A DNA stretch of 64,000 nucleotides from Notospermus geniculatus (Eukaryota > Nemertea > Pilidiophora > Heteronemertea > Lineidae): assembly GCA_002633025.1 (NCBI GenBank), contig NMRB01000878.1, positions 101,150 through 165,149 on the forward strand, given 5' to 3'. The position numbers were made by a program, and so were the translations under genes. The notes beneath the pieces are model-generated. The model had not been told where the DNA came from and did no database searches. It was given only the letters and a program-made list of their open reading frames with translations. Below, piece by piece: positions 46,133 to 57,334 of the stretch (position 1 is its first letter; each line of letters starts with the position of its first letter).

Positions 46133-46416
46133 CAGGGGCGTACGCCGGCGGGGGGGGGGGNNGGGGGGGGGGGGGGTGCACTTCTGGGTGCTCGTGCACC
46201 CACTCCCCCACAGCAGTAGGAGAGTTCCGCTCTGGGCTAGCAGAAAAAAATCAACCTTGTAATCATGTAAATTTTGGCTAAGAATAGGTCCCCCCAAACC
46301 CCCCTTCGGAGCGCAGTTGCTCTTCAGCATACTGTCAAATTTCAGGCCTAGGCTGCAGGAGTTCCGCTTTCACAAAAATGTGAACCTCCCCAGGCTCAGA
46401 CCAGCGTACGCCCCTG
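46133..46416. mobile_element. CAGGGGCGTACG MITE, 5-bp TSD
   Basis: Ends CAGGGGCGTACGCCGG and, inverted, CAGGGGCGTACGCTGG. AATGA (46128-46132) and AATGG (46417-46421); the empty site upstream of F has AATGG. A poly-G run with two Ns lies at 46150-46176. Confidence 0.75.
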
Positions 46417-46583
46417 AATGGTGAAGTGAAATGTATTCCAAATAGTATTGCCTGCAGGTCAACCTGCAACCTGCAGACTATGCACAGCATGTCACATTGC
46501 CTCATCGTCTCCATGCAGTCAAAAACACGGACTCTCTTGTCCCACTGATTTACCGCGACCGCAGCACTGAAAAATCTACGAGC

Positions 46584-49500
46584 ATGGGATACGTGGGAGG
46601 ATATGTGCAGCACAACTTCTCTGGAATCCATACGGTTGCTGTTACTGAATTCAATTGGACAATAGGAATTCGAATTGCAACAGAACGTAGTACCACCTAC
46701 TTCTTGCGTATTGTATATGTACTGTACAATGTTGTCAACTACCTCCTGTTTGTGATTGTGGCAGTTGGCGTTCCAGGAAACATTCTGACCGTCATGGTGG
46801 CTGCAATGAGCCACAATAGAAGACACACTGGAAGCGTCTATATGATTGGCTTAGCTATTCCTGATGGCATTATTCTTCTTCAACTCGGGATTGGTGGAAC
46901 GATATGGCGAAGTGGCTTAGCAACATTTTGGCCATCCAGAGAACTGGAATTCGAGTAAGTGTAAGGTCGGAATATTTTCCCTTGAAAGGAAGCTTATGAC
47001 GCATGGTTTGAGCGACGACGACGGTTCGGCCAAGTAAAAAAATACTCATGTTTATCGTCCCCGCCCGTGCCTAAAATCAGGGCCGCACCAAATTTTTTTT
47101 TATTTTTTTATTTTTGAATTTTGCACCAGAAAAACACTCCGCACAAGCGCAATAGCGCTTCCGCTGTATGTTTGTTACAATTGATTTGTTAGTGCTGTTA
47201 GTGGGGCAGAAATTGAAAGTAAAAAGCAACAAAGACTGACTGTGACCATGGTCGATGGTGACTCTTGTCATCTGAGGGGCAATATTCATGATATTGCCCT
47301 CTGGAAACCCATCTTCCAAAATAAAAAATAAAAATAAAAAGTGCCCCCTTGCCAATTTTGAGGGACCAGGTGGACGATAAACATAAGTATTTTTTTACTT
47401 GGCCTTAGCTAAGGATCATCTCAAAATTATTTGAGTCTTTTCTAGAGTTTCAGATTGTAAAGTTCCACTTGAAAAAGACCCCGGTTGGGGTCGAAAATTC
47501 GTGAATTCTGGAGATTGACTTCTTGTTTATTATCAAAATTATTTGAGGCCACAAAAGAAGAACATGTTTAGTGGGGGGGGGGGGTAATTTCAGCCTGCTG
47601 CTCTGTTCGTCTGTATAATTTGTTTGCATCTGTAAATGAGGTATACCGAGTGGCTGTACACACCTCCTGTAACAAACCACCTGCAAACAAACTATTCCAA
47701 CCAGGCTTTTAGGGCTGGAAATATCCTGATTTTTGTATTCTCTGCCTTTTTGGCTTTGCATTTCAACAGTTGAATGTATCATGGTCATAGTTCGATAGTT
47801 TCCAACCAAATAAAATTGATGATGCCAGAAGACGGTCTTGTTAGTCTCTTTGGGGGGAGGCTTGGGTGAGACTAAACATGTTCGTCTTTTGTGGCCTCAG
47901 GTAATTTTGAGATGATCCCTTAGGCTGCAATTACATACAGTTACACGCTACACGTACACGCCGGTTACCAATGGCTTCACAAAGGCCTCGCGACCGTGAA
48001 GCCATTGTTAAACGTGTACGTGTAGCGTGTACATGTAGCTGTATGTGATTGCAGCCTAAACCGTATCCACAAACGCCGTCACAGATGGTAAGCGTGGTTC
48101 CGAAGACTTGGTATAGTTAGCTTGTTAGACCGACGTATACCAGGGTACTTTTGTCTACGTCATGTATCCTATTGCTCAGGTGTACCCAGGGCTGGGTTGC
48201 ACAAAACTCATGTTAGCGCTAACTTGGTGTTAGCGCTAACTTTGTGTTAAATGACGTAAAAAGACAAGGGATTTTTACGTCATCTAACATAAAGTTAGCG
48301 CTAACACCAAGTTAGCGCTATCGTGAGTTTTGTGCAACCGGCCCCAGGACGACAAGCCACACTCTGAGTTCCGGGCATCTGTGCCAGTATGTGAGAATCT
48401 CGTGTTCTCAACAATAGGGAGGTTGATATGAGTGACTTATCACGGATCACTTATACGTATACGGATCGAAATGTACACAAAATGTGTCCTCGTTGAACAG
48501 AATTCTATCCATTATACGTATATGGATCCGTGATAAGTCGCTGATCTCAACCTCCCTAATGTGTTTTTTATCTTGCTAAAAGGTTCATATATTTTGTGAT
48601 GTACGCCTGTGCGATGACATCAGGAATCACGTTAGCAGCCATGTCGTTGGATCGGTTAATTGCTGTCCGGTATCCAATGGTTGCCAAAAGAGTATGCATT
48701 GTTACCAATGCCAAAATTATAGTCATTATCATCAATGTGTTAATTGTTGGGGCAAATGTGTCGACATTCTTCTGCCATACGTACATCAAGGACAGCGTTA
48801 CAGGTAAGGATTTAATGCCAACAACACGCCAAATAGTTAATAACGCCAGGAATGTTTTGCAGTTTTGATAAGTGAACATCCGTAGCATTTTGAAGGCCTA
48901 CGTTTCACAAACCAATTTCCATTCAACATTTGAACTGACGGCGATTTGGTTTGTTTTCCGTACTGTTGAACTAGTTATATTGTAATAAGGATACACCAGG
49001 GCCCGTATGCATATTTTAAAGTAGAATAAGCTTATTCCAGGTATAACTTCACGTTATAACATGAAGTTATACCTGGAATAAGCTTATTCCACTTTTATGC
49101 ATACGGGCCTAAACGTTCGCTGAAGGACCCTTTTTCACAAAACGGCAGGTGAGCACAATGTAAGCTACATTGTATGCCTGTGGCTCGACGGAAAAAGGAA
49201 GCAGGAAAAACCCGAGTGACGCAGTTTTTTTACGCACGTTGTTTTACTGTGTTTTTCAACGAACGTTTTCTCGGTTAACCTTGCAGGAGAGAGCTTTGGA
49301 AATTCCGCAAATGTGTTCTTGTGTCATGCGCACCTGTATAAGAGAAGAGCACACATGACAAAAAATTAAGGGGAAAAAACGTTCGGCCTGTCAAGAGCAA
49401 GATCAAGATTTACCAGTATAGATGTATACTGAGATTGCCATGAGAAAACTACATGTAAGCTTCATTTTATTAACCTGCGCGGACACTGAATGCAACTACA

Positions 49501-50104
49501 TGTATGTAAACACGTATAGTCCCAGCCTTCAAGCGTGAGTTCGAGGAACAGTCTGTTCTTATCTCCCTATGGAAACGTTTTTATACCATTTAGCTTTTCT
49601 ATTTCTTTTTTTCCGAAAGGAATCGAGGTGATCGTTCCATCAGTACCAGGACACCCCGAATACGAGATTCTGTTCACCAATTTCCAGTTGATATTTGGAA
49701 GTGTTCTTCCATCAATCATAATCATAGTCAGCAATATTGGTATTGTTCTGACTGTGCGCGGAGCATCAAAGAATCGAGCAAAAATGACTGTTGGACTGGA
49801 TGGGAGGAGAGACCAACGAGAAAAACAGTTGACATCGATGCTGGTCATTGTAAGCATGGCATATTTGTGTACGACTATACCATACAGGGTTTTCATGTCG
49901 CTGCTCGAGATTCCGGCTGTAGCGGAAGCTAATAATGTAAAAGACACCTTTTCTAATGCATTGTTTAATACATTAGATTATTTTTTCTTTGATATTTGGA
50001 TGTGTAATCATGCAGTCAACTTTTACTTGTACTGCCTCGCAGGAGGAGAGAAGTATAGGCAGGACACAAAAGTAATTTTAAAGAAGTTGTTCTGCTTTTT
50101 GTGA
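46584..50104 (+). CDS. Class A GPCR, copy E (intact, three exons)
   Basis: Exons 46584-46954, 48583-48803 and 49620-50104 join to 358 codons in the same phases as copy A. The receptor keeps NFS and NWT sites, GN in TM1, LAIPD in TM2, Pro in TM5 and TM6 and NFYLYC in TM7. The TM3 end is DRL, differing from DRF elsewhere, so the third residue of this motif varies freely. TM2/ECL1 (LLQLGIGGTIWRSG) is intermediate between the A/D and B/F types. The frame stays open 29 codons upstream of the chosen Met (46584, AGCATGG), as in F, but A has stops there, so the shared Met is preferred. Intron 1 (1.6 kb) contains four foldbacks in a row. Ligand unknown. Confidence 0.85.
47038..47404. repeat. Foldback 1 in intron 1 of GPCR E
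   Basis: Ends GGCCAAGTAAAAAAATACT, arms about 35 bp reaching TGTTTATCGTCC. Confidence 0.8.
47413..47919. repeat. Foldback 2 in intron 1 of GPCR E
   Basis: Ends GGATCATCTCAAAATTA, inner pair CCACAAAAGAAGAACATGTT / AACATGTTCGTCTTTTGTGG. Confidence 0.8.
47920..48059. repeat. Foldback 3 in intron 1 of GPCR E
   Basis: Ends TTAGGCTGCAATTACATACA / TTAGGCTGCAATCACATACA, arms about 60 bp (ACACGCTACACGTACACG). It touches foldback 2. Confidence 0.85.
48187..48348. repeat. Foldback 4 in intron 1 of GPCR E
   Basis: Arms about 65 bp, GGTTGCACAAAACTCA at both ends and repeated GTTAGCGCTAAC palindromes inside. Confidence 0.85.
48413..48560. repeat. Intronic hairpin upstream of exon 2 (copy E)
   Basis: Arms from AATAGGGAGGTTGATATGAG to CTCAACCTCCCTAAT, including CTTATCACGGATC and complement. 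It ends 22 bp before exon 2. Confidence 0.8.
49009..49109. repeat. Foldback MITE in intron 2 of GPCR E
   Basis: Ends GGGCCCGTATGCATA and GGCCCGTATGCATA, with arms through TAGAATAAGCTTATTCCAGG. Confidence 0.85.
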
Positions 50105-50971
50105 AGGTCAAACTGCCGATGTAAATGCAGGTTTTTCTGTGGAACCAACACTCAACCGATCTACTCAATCATTATGTTATAACGCCTTTTTACACGGTGC
50201 GGGTTCGAGGAAACCTACCTCCACCCTCCTTGGGCGGGTTCGGTTCAGGGTGGATTCATCACTTTCACACTGTGCGGCTTGGGAACTTTGAGGCATTATT
50301 TGGCCAACGTTCTAGCACGTTTTACGATATTTTTAGGACGGCGGGGCAGGACGTTTTGAGAACTACTTCAGTGTGACAGTACCGTAAATGAAGATTTTGC
50401 TGGAAAACCCACAATCTGCCGATGAACTCTATCAGCGGCACTTTTATTCGGTTGTTTCAACTCGTGTACGGTAGGCCTCTCCCTTTGCCTTCCAATAAAG
50501 ACGTATGATACCATACAGAAACCGTTGGTGTATAAAAAGATTCACCAGCGTCGGCTAAATAAAACTTGTTTGTCCACCAGCGCTGAAACGCTCAGATCGA
50601 TCACAAAAATACCCATACCATATCAAGGCTAACGTACGTGTCGCGTCAACGTTCAGCAGTAGTGTAGTAGTGTGGATAAGTTGCTTGAATTCACAAACTT
50701 ATTAATGCTATTAACCTCAGTTATTTTGGTATACAAGACAAGCAGACAGGCTGGTATAAAGTGCAGGTTGCAGATTAATGGTTAATGGTTAGGGTCAGTG
50801 TTAGTGTCCAATGGTAAAGTCAAATGTATTCCAAATTGCCTGCAGGTCAACCTGCAACCTGCAGACTATGCACAGCATGTCACATTGCCTTATCGACTCC
50901 ATGTAGTCAAAAACACAGACTCTCTTGGCCTACTGATTTACCGTGACCGCAGCACTGAAAAATCTACGAGC
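50105..50971. repeat. Flank between GPCR E and F
   Basis: Paralogous to 45103-46583. AATAAA at 50494-50499, 390 bp after the E stop, may be a poly(A) signal. The part after 50720 is the shared 5' flank of the GPCR genes (TTTTGGTATACAAGACAAGC). No gene supported. Confidence 0.55.
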
Positions 50972-51630
50972 ATGGGACACGTGGGAGGATATGTGCAGCA
51001 CAACTTCTCTGGACTCTATGCAGTTGCCATAACTGAATTCAATTGGACAATAGGAATTCGAATTGGAACAGAACAAAATACCTACATCTTGCATATTGTA
51101 TATGTACTGTACAATGTTGTCACCTATCTCCTATTTGTGATTGTAGCAGTTGGCGTTCCAGGAAACACTCTGACCGTCATGGTGGCTGCAATGAGCCACA
51201 ATAGAAGACACAGTGGAAGCGTCTTTATGATTGGCTTAGCTATTCCTGATGGCGTGATGCTTCTCCAACTCGGGATTGTTGCATCTATGAGTCGCAGTGG
51301 CTTAGCAACATTTTGGCCATCCAGAGAACTGGAATTCGAGTAAGTGTATAAGGTCGGAGTACTTTCCCTTGAAAGGAAGCTGTTAATAGCGTTGTTTCTA
51401 TGACGCACGGTTTAGCTAACCGTATCCACAAACGTCGGGACGTAACAGATGGTAAGCGTGGTTCCGAAGGCTTGGTATAGTTAGCTTGTTAGACCGACGT
51501 ATACCAGGGTACTTTTGTCTACGACATGTATCCTATTGTTCAGGTGTACCCAAGACGACAAGCCACACTCTGAGTTCCGGGTATTTGTGCCAGTACATGT
51601 ATATATATGAGAATCATCTCGTGTTCTCAA

Positions 51631-51780
51631 CAATAAGGAGGTTGAGATCAGCGACTTATTATCACGGATCCTTATACATATACGGATCAAAATGTACACA
51701 AAATTTGTCCTCGTTGTACAGAATTCTATCCGTATAGTTATAAGGATCCGTGATAAGTCGCTGATCTCAACCTCCCTAAT
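51631..51780. repeat. Intronic hairpin upstream of exon 2 (copy F)
   Basis: Arms from AATAAGGAGGTTGAGATCAG through ATCACGGATCCTTATA to CTGATCTCAACCTCCCTAAT. This is the longest version; it ends 22 bp before exon 2. Confidence 0.8.
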
Positions 51781-52285
51781 ATGTTTTCTTTTATCTTAAA
51801 AGGTTCATATATTTTGTGACATACGCCTGTGCGATGACATCAGGAATCACGTTAGCAGCCATGTCGTTGGATCGGTTCATTGCTGTCCGGTATCCAATGG
51901 TTGCCAAAAGAGTATGCATCGTTACCAACGCCAAAATTATAGTCATTATCATCAATGTGTTAATTGTTGGGGCAAATGTGTCGACATTCTTCTGCCATAC
52001 GTACATCAAGGACAGCGTTACAGGTAAGGGTTTATGCCAACAACAAGCCAAGTAGTTAATACCCCCAGAAATATTGTGTAGTTACGATAAGGTGAACATC
52101 CGTAGAATTTTGAAGGGGTTCGTTTCACAAACCAATTTCGATTCAACATTTGAACTGACGGCGATTTGGTTTGTATTCCGAACTGTTGTAGATATATTCT
52201 AATAAGAATATATCTGTTACATCTATTATCTAATCTATATGTAAAGAATATGAAATAGAAACCGGGTTTCTAAGGTGAAAGACAT

Positions 52286-52744
52286 TAGCCCTGGTTACAC
52301 CTGTCTGAAATCCCCGTGCTTTTTGAGACACGGGGTTTTTCCGAACCAGAAAAAACACGGCGTTGACACGGCGAGCGGTTACACCACTAAAATGCGATTG
52401 GTAATAAGTTCCGTAACCCGGCGATAGGGGCACTGCGTGTAGGCAATTCTCCGTAATCAAGCGGCTACCGGAGGCGTGAAATAACCTATCCGCATGCGCA
52501 TGACTCATCGATTTGCATCGCCGTATGTCGGGGTGTCTGGAACTACTGGTAGACACGGGGATTTCGCGGTTACACTACATAAAATCTCCGTGTCTAAAAT
52601 AGCCCCGACGTTGCCCCTTCGACATCTCTGGGGCTAATAAGCACGGGGATTTCAGACACGGGTCTATTTAGACACGGCGATTTATAGCTGTAACCGCAAA
52701 ATCCCCGGGGAAAGCACGGTGATTTATGTAGTGTAACCACAGCT
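52286..52744. repeat. GGTTACACC foldback family, copy 1
   Basis: Ends GTGGTTACACTACATAA (right, inverted) and TGGTTACACCTGTCTGAAAT (left), with many CCCCGTG/CACGGGG words. Its inverted partner is 53658-54118. Confidence 0.75.
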
Positions 52745-52750
52745 GTTGCT

Positions 52751-52842
52751 TCCTACCAGATTCGAACCCAAGGACCCTCGCATGAGGCATTAATCGCCAG
52801 CACTAAGGGGCAGCACGCCTTAACCACTAGGCCAAATCCCCA
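52751..52842 (-). repeat. tRNA-like sequence (SINE head or tRNA remnant)
   Basis: On the minus strand an A box TGGCCTAGTGGTTAAGGCG and B box GGGTTCGAATCTGG are spaced as in a class II tRNA with a long variable region. The acceptor ends do not pair well, so a tRNA-derived repeat is more likely than a working tRNA. Confidence 0.5.
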
Positions 52843-53657
52843 TCTTCATAAAAAGATGGTTCAATGGCCTATGTTAAACGAGGCGTCCATCAGTACCCTG
52901 CGAGTAATCCAAACAATCTCCGAACCCAAAACAGTTTTATGTTATGCGAGGGGTCACATATAAAGGAGATCCATGTACAAGTAAAGAATATGAAATAGAA
53001 ACCGGGTTTCTAAGGTCTAATCTACATCTATTTTATATTCATTTATACAGGGTGGTCCATAAAAAACGCACAAGCATACTCCCACTACCCAGAGCCTAAC
53101 ACTACTGATGGCATTGGACGGAGAATCTTTCTAGAAGAAAGAAGACACCAAGATATCCCGATTCGGTCCAGTGGTTCGAGCCGCAGACCCTATTTTGTAA
53201 AGCAAGGTGGAGGCCCTTGGTGAATTGTTCCATACAGAACAATCAAGAGCATACACAACAGCGTAGCCTTGTAACTGACAAAAGGATTATCCTGTGGAAA
53301 GGTCAAACAAAAAATGAAGTACAGGTACATGAAGAACATGAAAATCAATTTTTATGAAGTCGTAGACTTCATATTGCTACTGGGGCTGGGCTGGAAAATT
53401 GTGGCGTGATGGCGTGGCCGTGTGGCCTCGACGCAGTGGCCGTTTGCACGGCTCTTTCACAGGCCAATGCATGGCCAGGTGTAGCCTGGACACCGGCTAA
53501 CCTGGATCTACGATGACGTTGAACCGGCGCTCTTTCCACACGCCAATGTACGGCTACTAAACCTGGAGACGAGGAGGGCGACGAGACAGGTTTGCGACCC
53601 GTCTATTCTCAGTCTGCATCCGCCGGCTCGTGACACTCTGATGAACATGATGATATA

Positions 53658-54118
53658 AGCTGTGGTTACACTACATAAATCCCCGTGCTTTCCCCGGGGA
53701 TTTTGCGGTTACACCTATAAATCGCCGAGTCTAAATAGACTCATGTCTGAAATCCCCGTGCTTATTAGCCCCAGCGATCTCGAAGGGGCAACGCCGGGGC
53801 TATTTTAAGCACGGAGATTTTATGTAGTGTAACCGCAAAATCCCCGTGTCTATTTCTAGTTCCACGCACCCCGACAGACGGCGATGCAAATTGATGAGTG
53901 ATGCGCATGCGTATAGGCTATTTCACGCCTCCAGCAGCCACTTGATTATGCAGAGTTGCCTACATGCAGTGCCCCTATCGCCGGGATAGGGAACTTATTA
54001 CCAATCGCATTTTTAGTAGTGTAACCGCTCGCCGTGTCAACGCCGTGTTTTTTCTGGGTCGGAAAAACCCCGTGTCTCAAAAAGCACGGGGATTTTGGAT
54101 AGGTGTAACCACGGCTAT
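53658..54118. repeat. GGTTACACC foldback family, copy 2
   Basis: Reverse complement of 52286-52744 with about 85-90% similarity by eye. Confidence 0.75.
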
Positions 54119-54323
54119 TGTTCCTCATCTAGTCATTACTTCTTCATTACCGTACGATTTGGTCGTAAAAAAAATAAAATGGGAGGGAAGTTATTGTGTT
54201 TGTGTTCTTATTTAAATTGATTGGCGTTTTTTAGATTGAGTTGTATTATTCGTGTGACACGACGAACTGCAGTGCGGCAGAGTCATCAACTGTCGTCGGA
54301 GTTTTCGTACGTGGACCCACAGG

Positions 54324-54494
54324 CTCCTGGAGAGATAATCAGTAGAATTCCTTGTAAAATTGGGGAAAAGTGAGCATACGGTGGTCAAATCTATATACTA
54401 AAAAGTCTTTTTATAATATAGTATAGATTTCACCACTTTTAATGCTCACTTCTCAATTTTACGTCGAATTCTATTGATTAATTCTCCAGTGAGG
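54324..54494. repeat. Foldback MITE
   Basis: Arms pair CTGGAGAGATAATCAGTAGA with TCTATTGATTAATTCTCCAG, and AAGTGAGCAT with ATGCTCACTT. Confidence 0.8.
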
Positions 54495-54948
54495 GGCTTG
54501 TGATGGATCATAACGTGTTGTATGTGTTGTATTCGTAGTATTGTAAACATTATGGATGCTGTCGATTCGGGTATTATTTGGGAGGATTCTCATTCAATCT
54601 GGGGGTTTTGATTTGTACAGTCTGAACGGATGTTATATTTGAAACATTTCTGGACGAACGGATGATGCAGGTAAGTTTTTAAGTTCTGAATAATCGCAAA
54701 TTTTGGCATCTAATCGAGCAGTAGGCCTAGGCCTGTGCGTCTGTACATTTTTGTACACAGCGATGCATGGGGAAAACGGACTCGATCAAATCCCATCATT
54801 CGATCAGTTGGAAATTGTTTTCGACCAGCAGGCCAGCAGTGCAGGTAGGTGTATTTAATTTTCTGCATGCCAGGGTAATAATTCCCTGTAATAAATCATC
54901 GGATGGCTTGGAATTGGCCTGTTCCTGCCTGTCCAGAATGGCCGGGGC

Positions 54949-55125
54949 TATTCGTACCGTCACCTCTCCTGGTCACGGTGCGTACTACGTACACCAAACC
55001 AAATCTTTTATTCGTACCGTCACGGTGCGAATAACGCCACAGATCTCATTCGTACCGTCACTGTGTCATACTGCGCCACCGGCTCTTTTATGTGCCGTTG
55101 CAGAATGATTATTCGTACCGTCACG
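54949..55125. repeat. Four ATTCGTACCGTCAC motifs
   Basis: At 54950, 55010, 55048 and 55111. Two continue to ACGGTG, making the inverted repeat ACCGT-C-ACGGT. The 113-aa frame over this region has no recognisable domain. Confidence 0.7.
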
Positions 55126-55587
55126 GTGATCTCGATGTTCTTGGTTCGGACCACATTAGGATACAACCGAACGTCATCAGAATGAACTAGAACACGTGCG
55201 TTTTGTTTACCGTTTTTGTGACCGAACTATGGGGCGCCTTCCCATCCAAGGCAAGGAAGGTATCGGTATTTAGGCCCAGTGATTCACCAAGGCTTGTAGG
55301 CCTAGCATGTGTGTTAACCTCTTCCCACCCAAGGGCAAGGGGTCTAAAAAATAAGATATCACCTCAATCACAATGTTGCCGTCTCTCCGTCGTACCGGTA
55401 TGGCTTTCAAATCAAATGTCACTCAATTCCGAATATAGGTAACTTGGTCGCAAAATCCTCAGAAAACAAGCTCTCCAGTGATATTATGTTATTGCACCTG
55501 ATTCACGAAAAACGAAATTTACTTGAATAAACTACTACAGCTGGCTGTTTCGTTTTGATATTGCTCTAGTCCACGTGGCAACGGGTG

Positions 55588-56170
55588 TCTATAAACCGAA
55601 GACTGAAGATCGAAGACTGAAGACAGAAGATGGAAGACCCTGAACATAACGAAGATCCCCACAACTATAAAACGAAGACCCAACTATGAAAGGAAGACCC
55701 CCACTTATGGATCTATAAAACGAATACCCAACTATAAAACGAAGACCTCACATCTATAAAACGAAGACCCGACTATAAAACAAAGATCCACAACTATAAA
55801 ACGAAGACCCCACATCTATAAAATGAAGACCCAACTATAAAATGAAGACCCCATAACTATAAAACGAAGACCCAGCTATAAAAGGAAGATCCCCACACCT
55901 ATAAAACGAAGACCCAACTATAAATCGAAGACCCCCACAGCTATAAAAGAAGGCCCCCACATCTATAAAATGAAGACCCAACTATAAAACGAAGACCCCC
56001 ATAACTATAAAACGAAGACCCAGCTGTAAAAGGAAGATCCCACATCTATAAAATGAAGACCCAACTATAAAACGAAGACCCCACATCTATAAAACGAAGA
56101 CCCAACTATAAAACGAAGACCCCCACAGCTATAAAACGAAGGCCCCCCACATCTATAAATGAAGACCCTA
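55588..56170. repeat. CTATAAAACGAAGACCC minisatellite
   Basis: About 28 units of CTATAAAACGAAGACCC, with spacers alternating between AA and CCACATC or CCACAG, so the higher unit is about 40 bp. The first 60 bp are a simpler GAAGACTGAAGAT form. No long frame. Confidence 0.9.
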
Positions 56171-56574
56171 TCACACAGTTCGACAACGACTTCATTGCTG
56201 GCCTTGGCCAGCTCTTGTTATTGAACGTTGACAACAATTTAACATCTTATGGGACCGCGGTTCACCGTTGAGTTAGTTATTAAGGACCACTGACTTTGCT
56301 TCACAAAAATGGCTCTGGAAGTAAAACTAATGGACCGAATCAAGGTATCTTTTAATTGGTCTTATTTTTCTTCTAGAAAGATTCTCTGTCCATTCATACC
56401 AGTGGTTTGGGACTGAGGGTGGTGGAAGTATGCTTGTGCGTTTTTTTTTGGACCACCCTGTATATCTTATTAGAATATATCTAGAACAGTTCGGAAAACA
56501 AACCAAATCGCCGTCAGTTCAAATGTTGAAACGTTCACAAAACGCCAGGTGAGCACAATGTATAAGCCACACTG

Positions 56575-57063
56575 TTAGTCTCGCGCAGCCAGACCCTCGG
56601 TTGCGAGACCGAGGGTCTGGCCACAACGTCTAAAACTTCTGCGATGCTGCTTTGCGCACGACTGCCCCGTCAATGGCGAGATCATTCCCGCCCGGCGGCA
56701 TCGATCTTCGACAAATTTCTCGATAAAGACGACACAACTGACCTGTGTATATCTCCTTTAGTGTCACTGATGGAGGATCAGATCATCAGTGCTGCGGGGA
56801 AAGACCTCCATGGTGCGATCTTGCTAAGGTTTGCTTCTGTCTGACTGAACTGAAGTTCGTTAGATACAGCGCCGCCATTTTGCAATCTTCTGATCCCAAT
56901 GACCAATCAGCATGGCTGTAAACAGCTGGATTCAAAATCGACCAATCAGCATCGGTACCAGGATTTCGGTATTCTCGTAACAAAAATTGTTGAGGTTGGT
57001 CTCAGTCTCTGTAATGCTGCGCTGTTCCGCGCATGCGTGAAAGAGACTGAGTGCCTCAGTCTA
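56575..57063. mobile_element. ~489-bp insertion with 8-bp TSD
   Basis: CCACACTG at 56567-56574 and 57064-57071; copies A and E have the site once (about 5134 and 49165). The ends are TTAGTCTCGCGCAG and, inverted, TAGACTGAGGCACTCAG, only weakly alike. An internal hairpin pairs CCAGACCCTCGG with CCGAGGGTCTGG. 8-bp TSDs occur in hAT and P elements. Confidence 0.7.
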
Positions 57064-57334
57064 CCACACTGTATGCCTGGTGGCTCGACGGGAAAAGGAA
57101 GCAGGAAAAACCCGAGGCAGTTTTATTACGCACGTTGTTTTACTGTGTTTTTCAACAACGTTTTCTCGGTTAACCTTGCAGGAGAGCTTTGGAAATTCCG
57201 CAAATGTAGTTCTTGTGTCATGCGCACCTGTATACATGTAAGAGAAAAGCACACACGACAAAAAATTAAGGGGAAGAAACGTTCGGCCTGTCAAGAGCAA
57301 TATCAAGATTTACCAATAGGCCTACATAGATGTA

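Larger units (their letters stand above)
53048..56460. mobile_element. 3.4-kb element, CAGGGTGGTCC ends, TA target
   Basis: Ends CAGGGTGGTCCATAAAAAAC and, inverted, CAGGGTGGTCCAAAAAAAAA; the inverted similarity extends about 140 bp inward (GCACAAGCATACT, TTTCTAGAAGAA). TA flanks both sides. The sequence outside is also inverted (52140-52210 with 56463-56540). No transposase seen. The interior carries the items at 53658-54118, 54324-54494, 54949-55125 and 55588-56170. Confidence 0.7.

Noticed and set aside
54767-55108. 113-aa ORF as the transposase of the 3.4-kb element
   Set aside because: It spans a repeated DNA motif, has no DDE pattern and no known domain.
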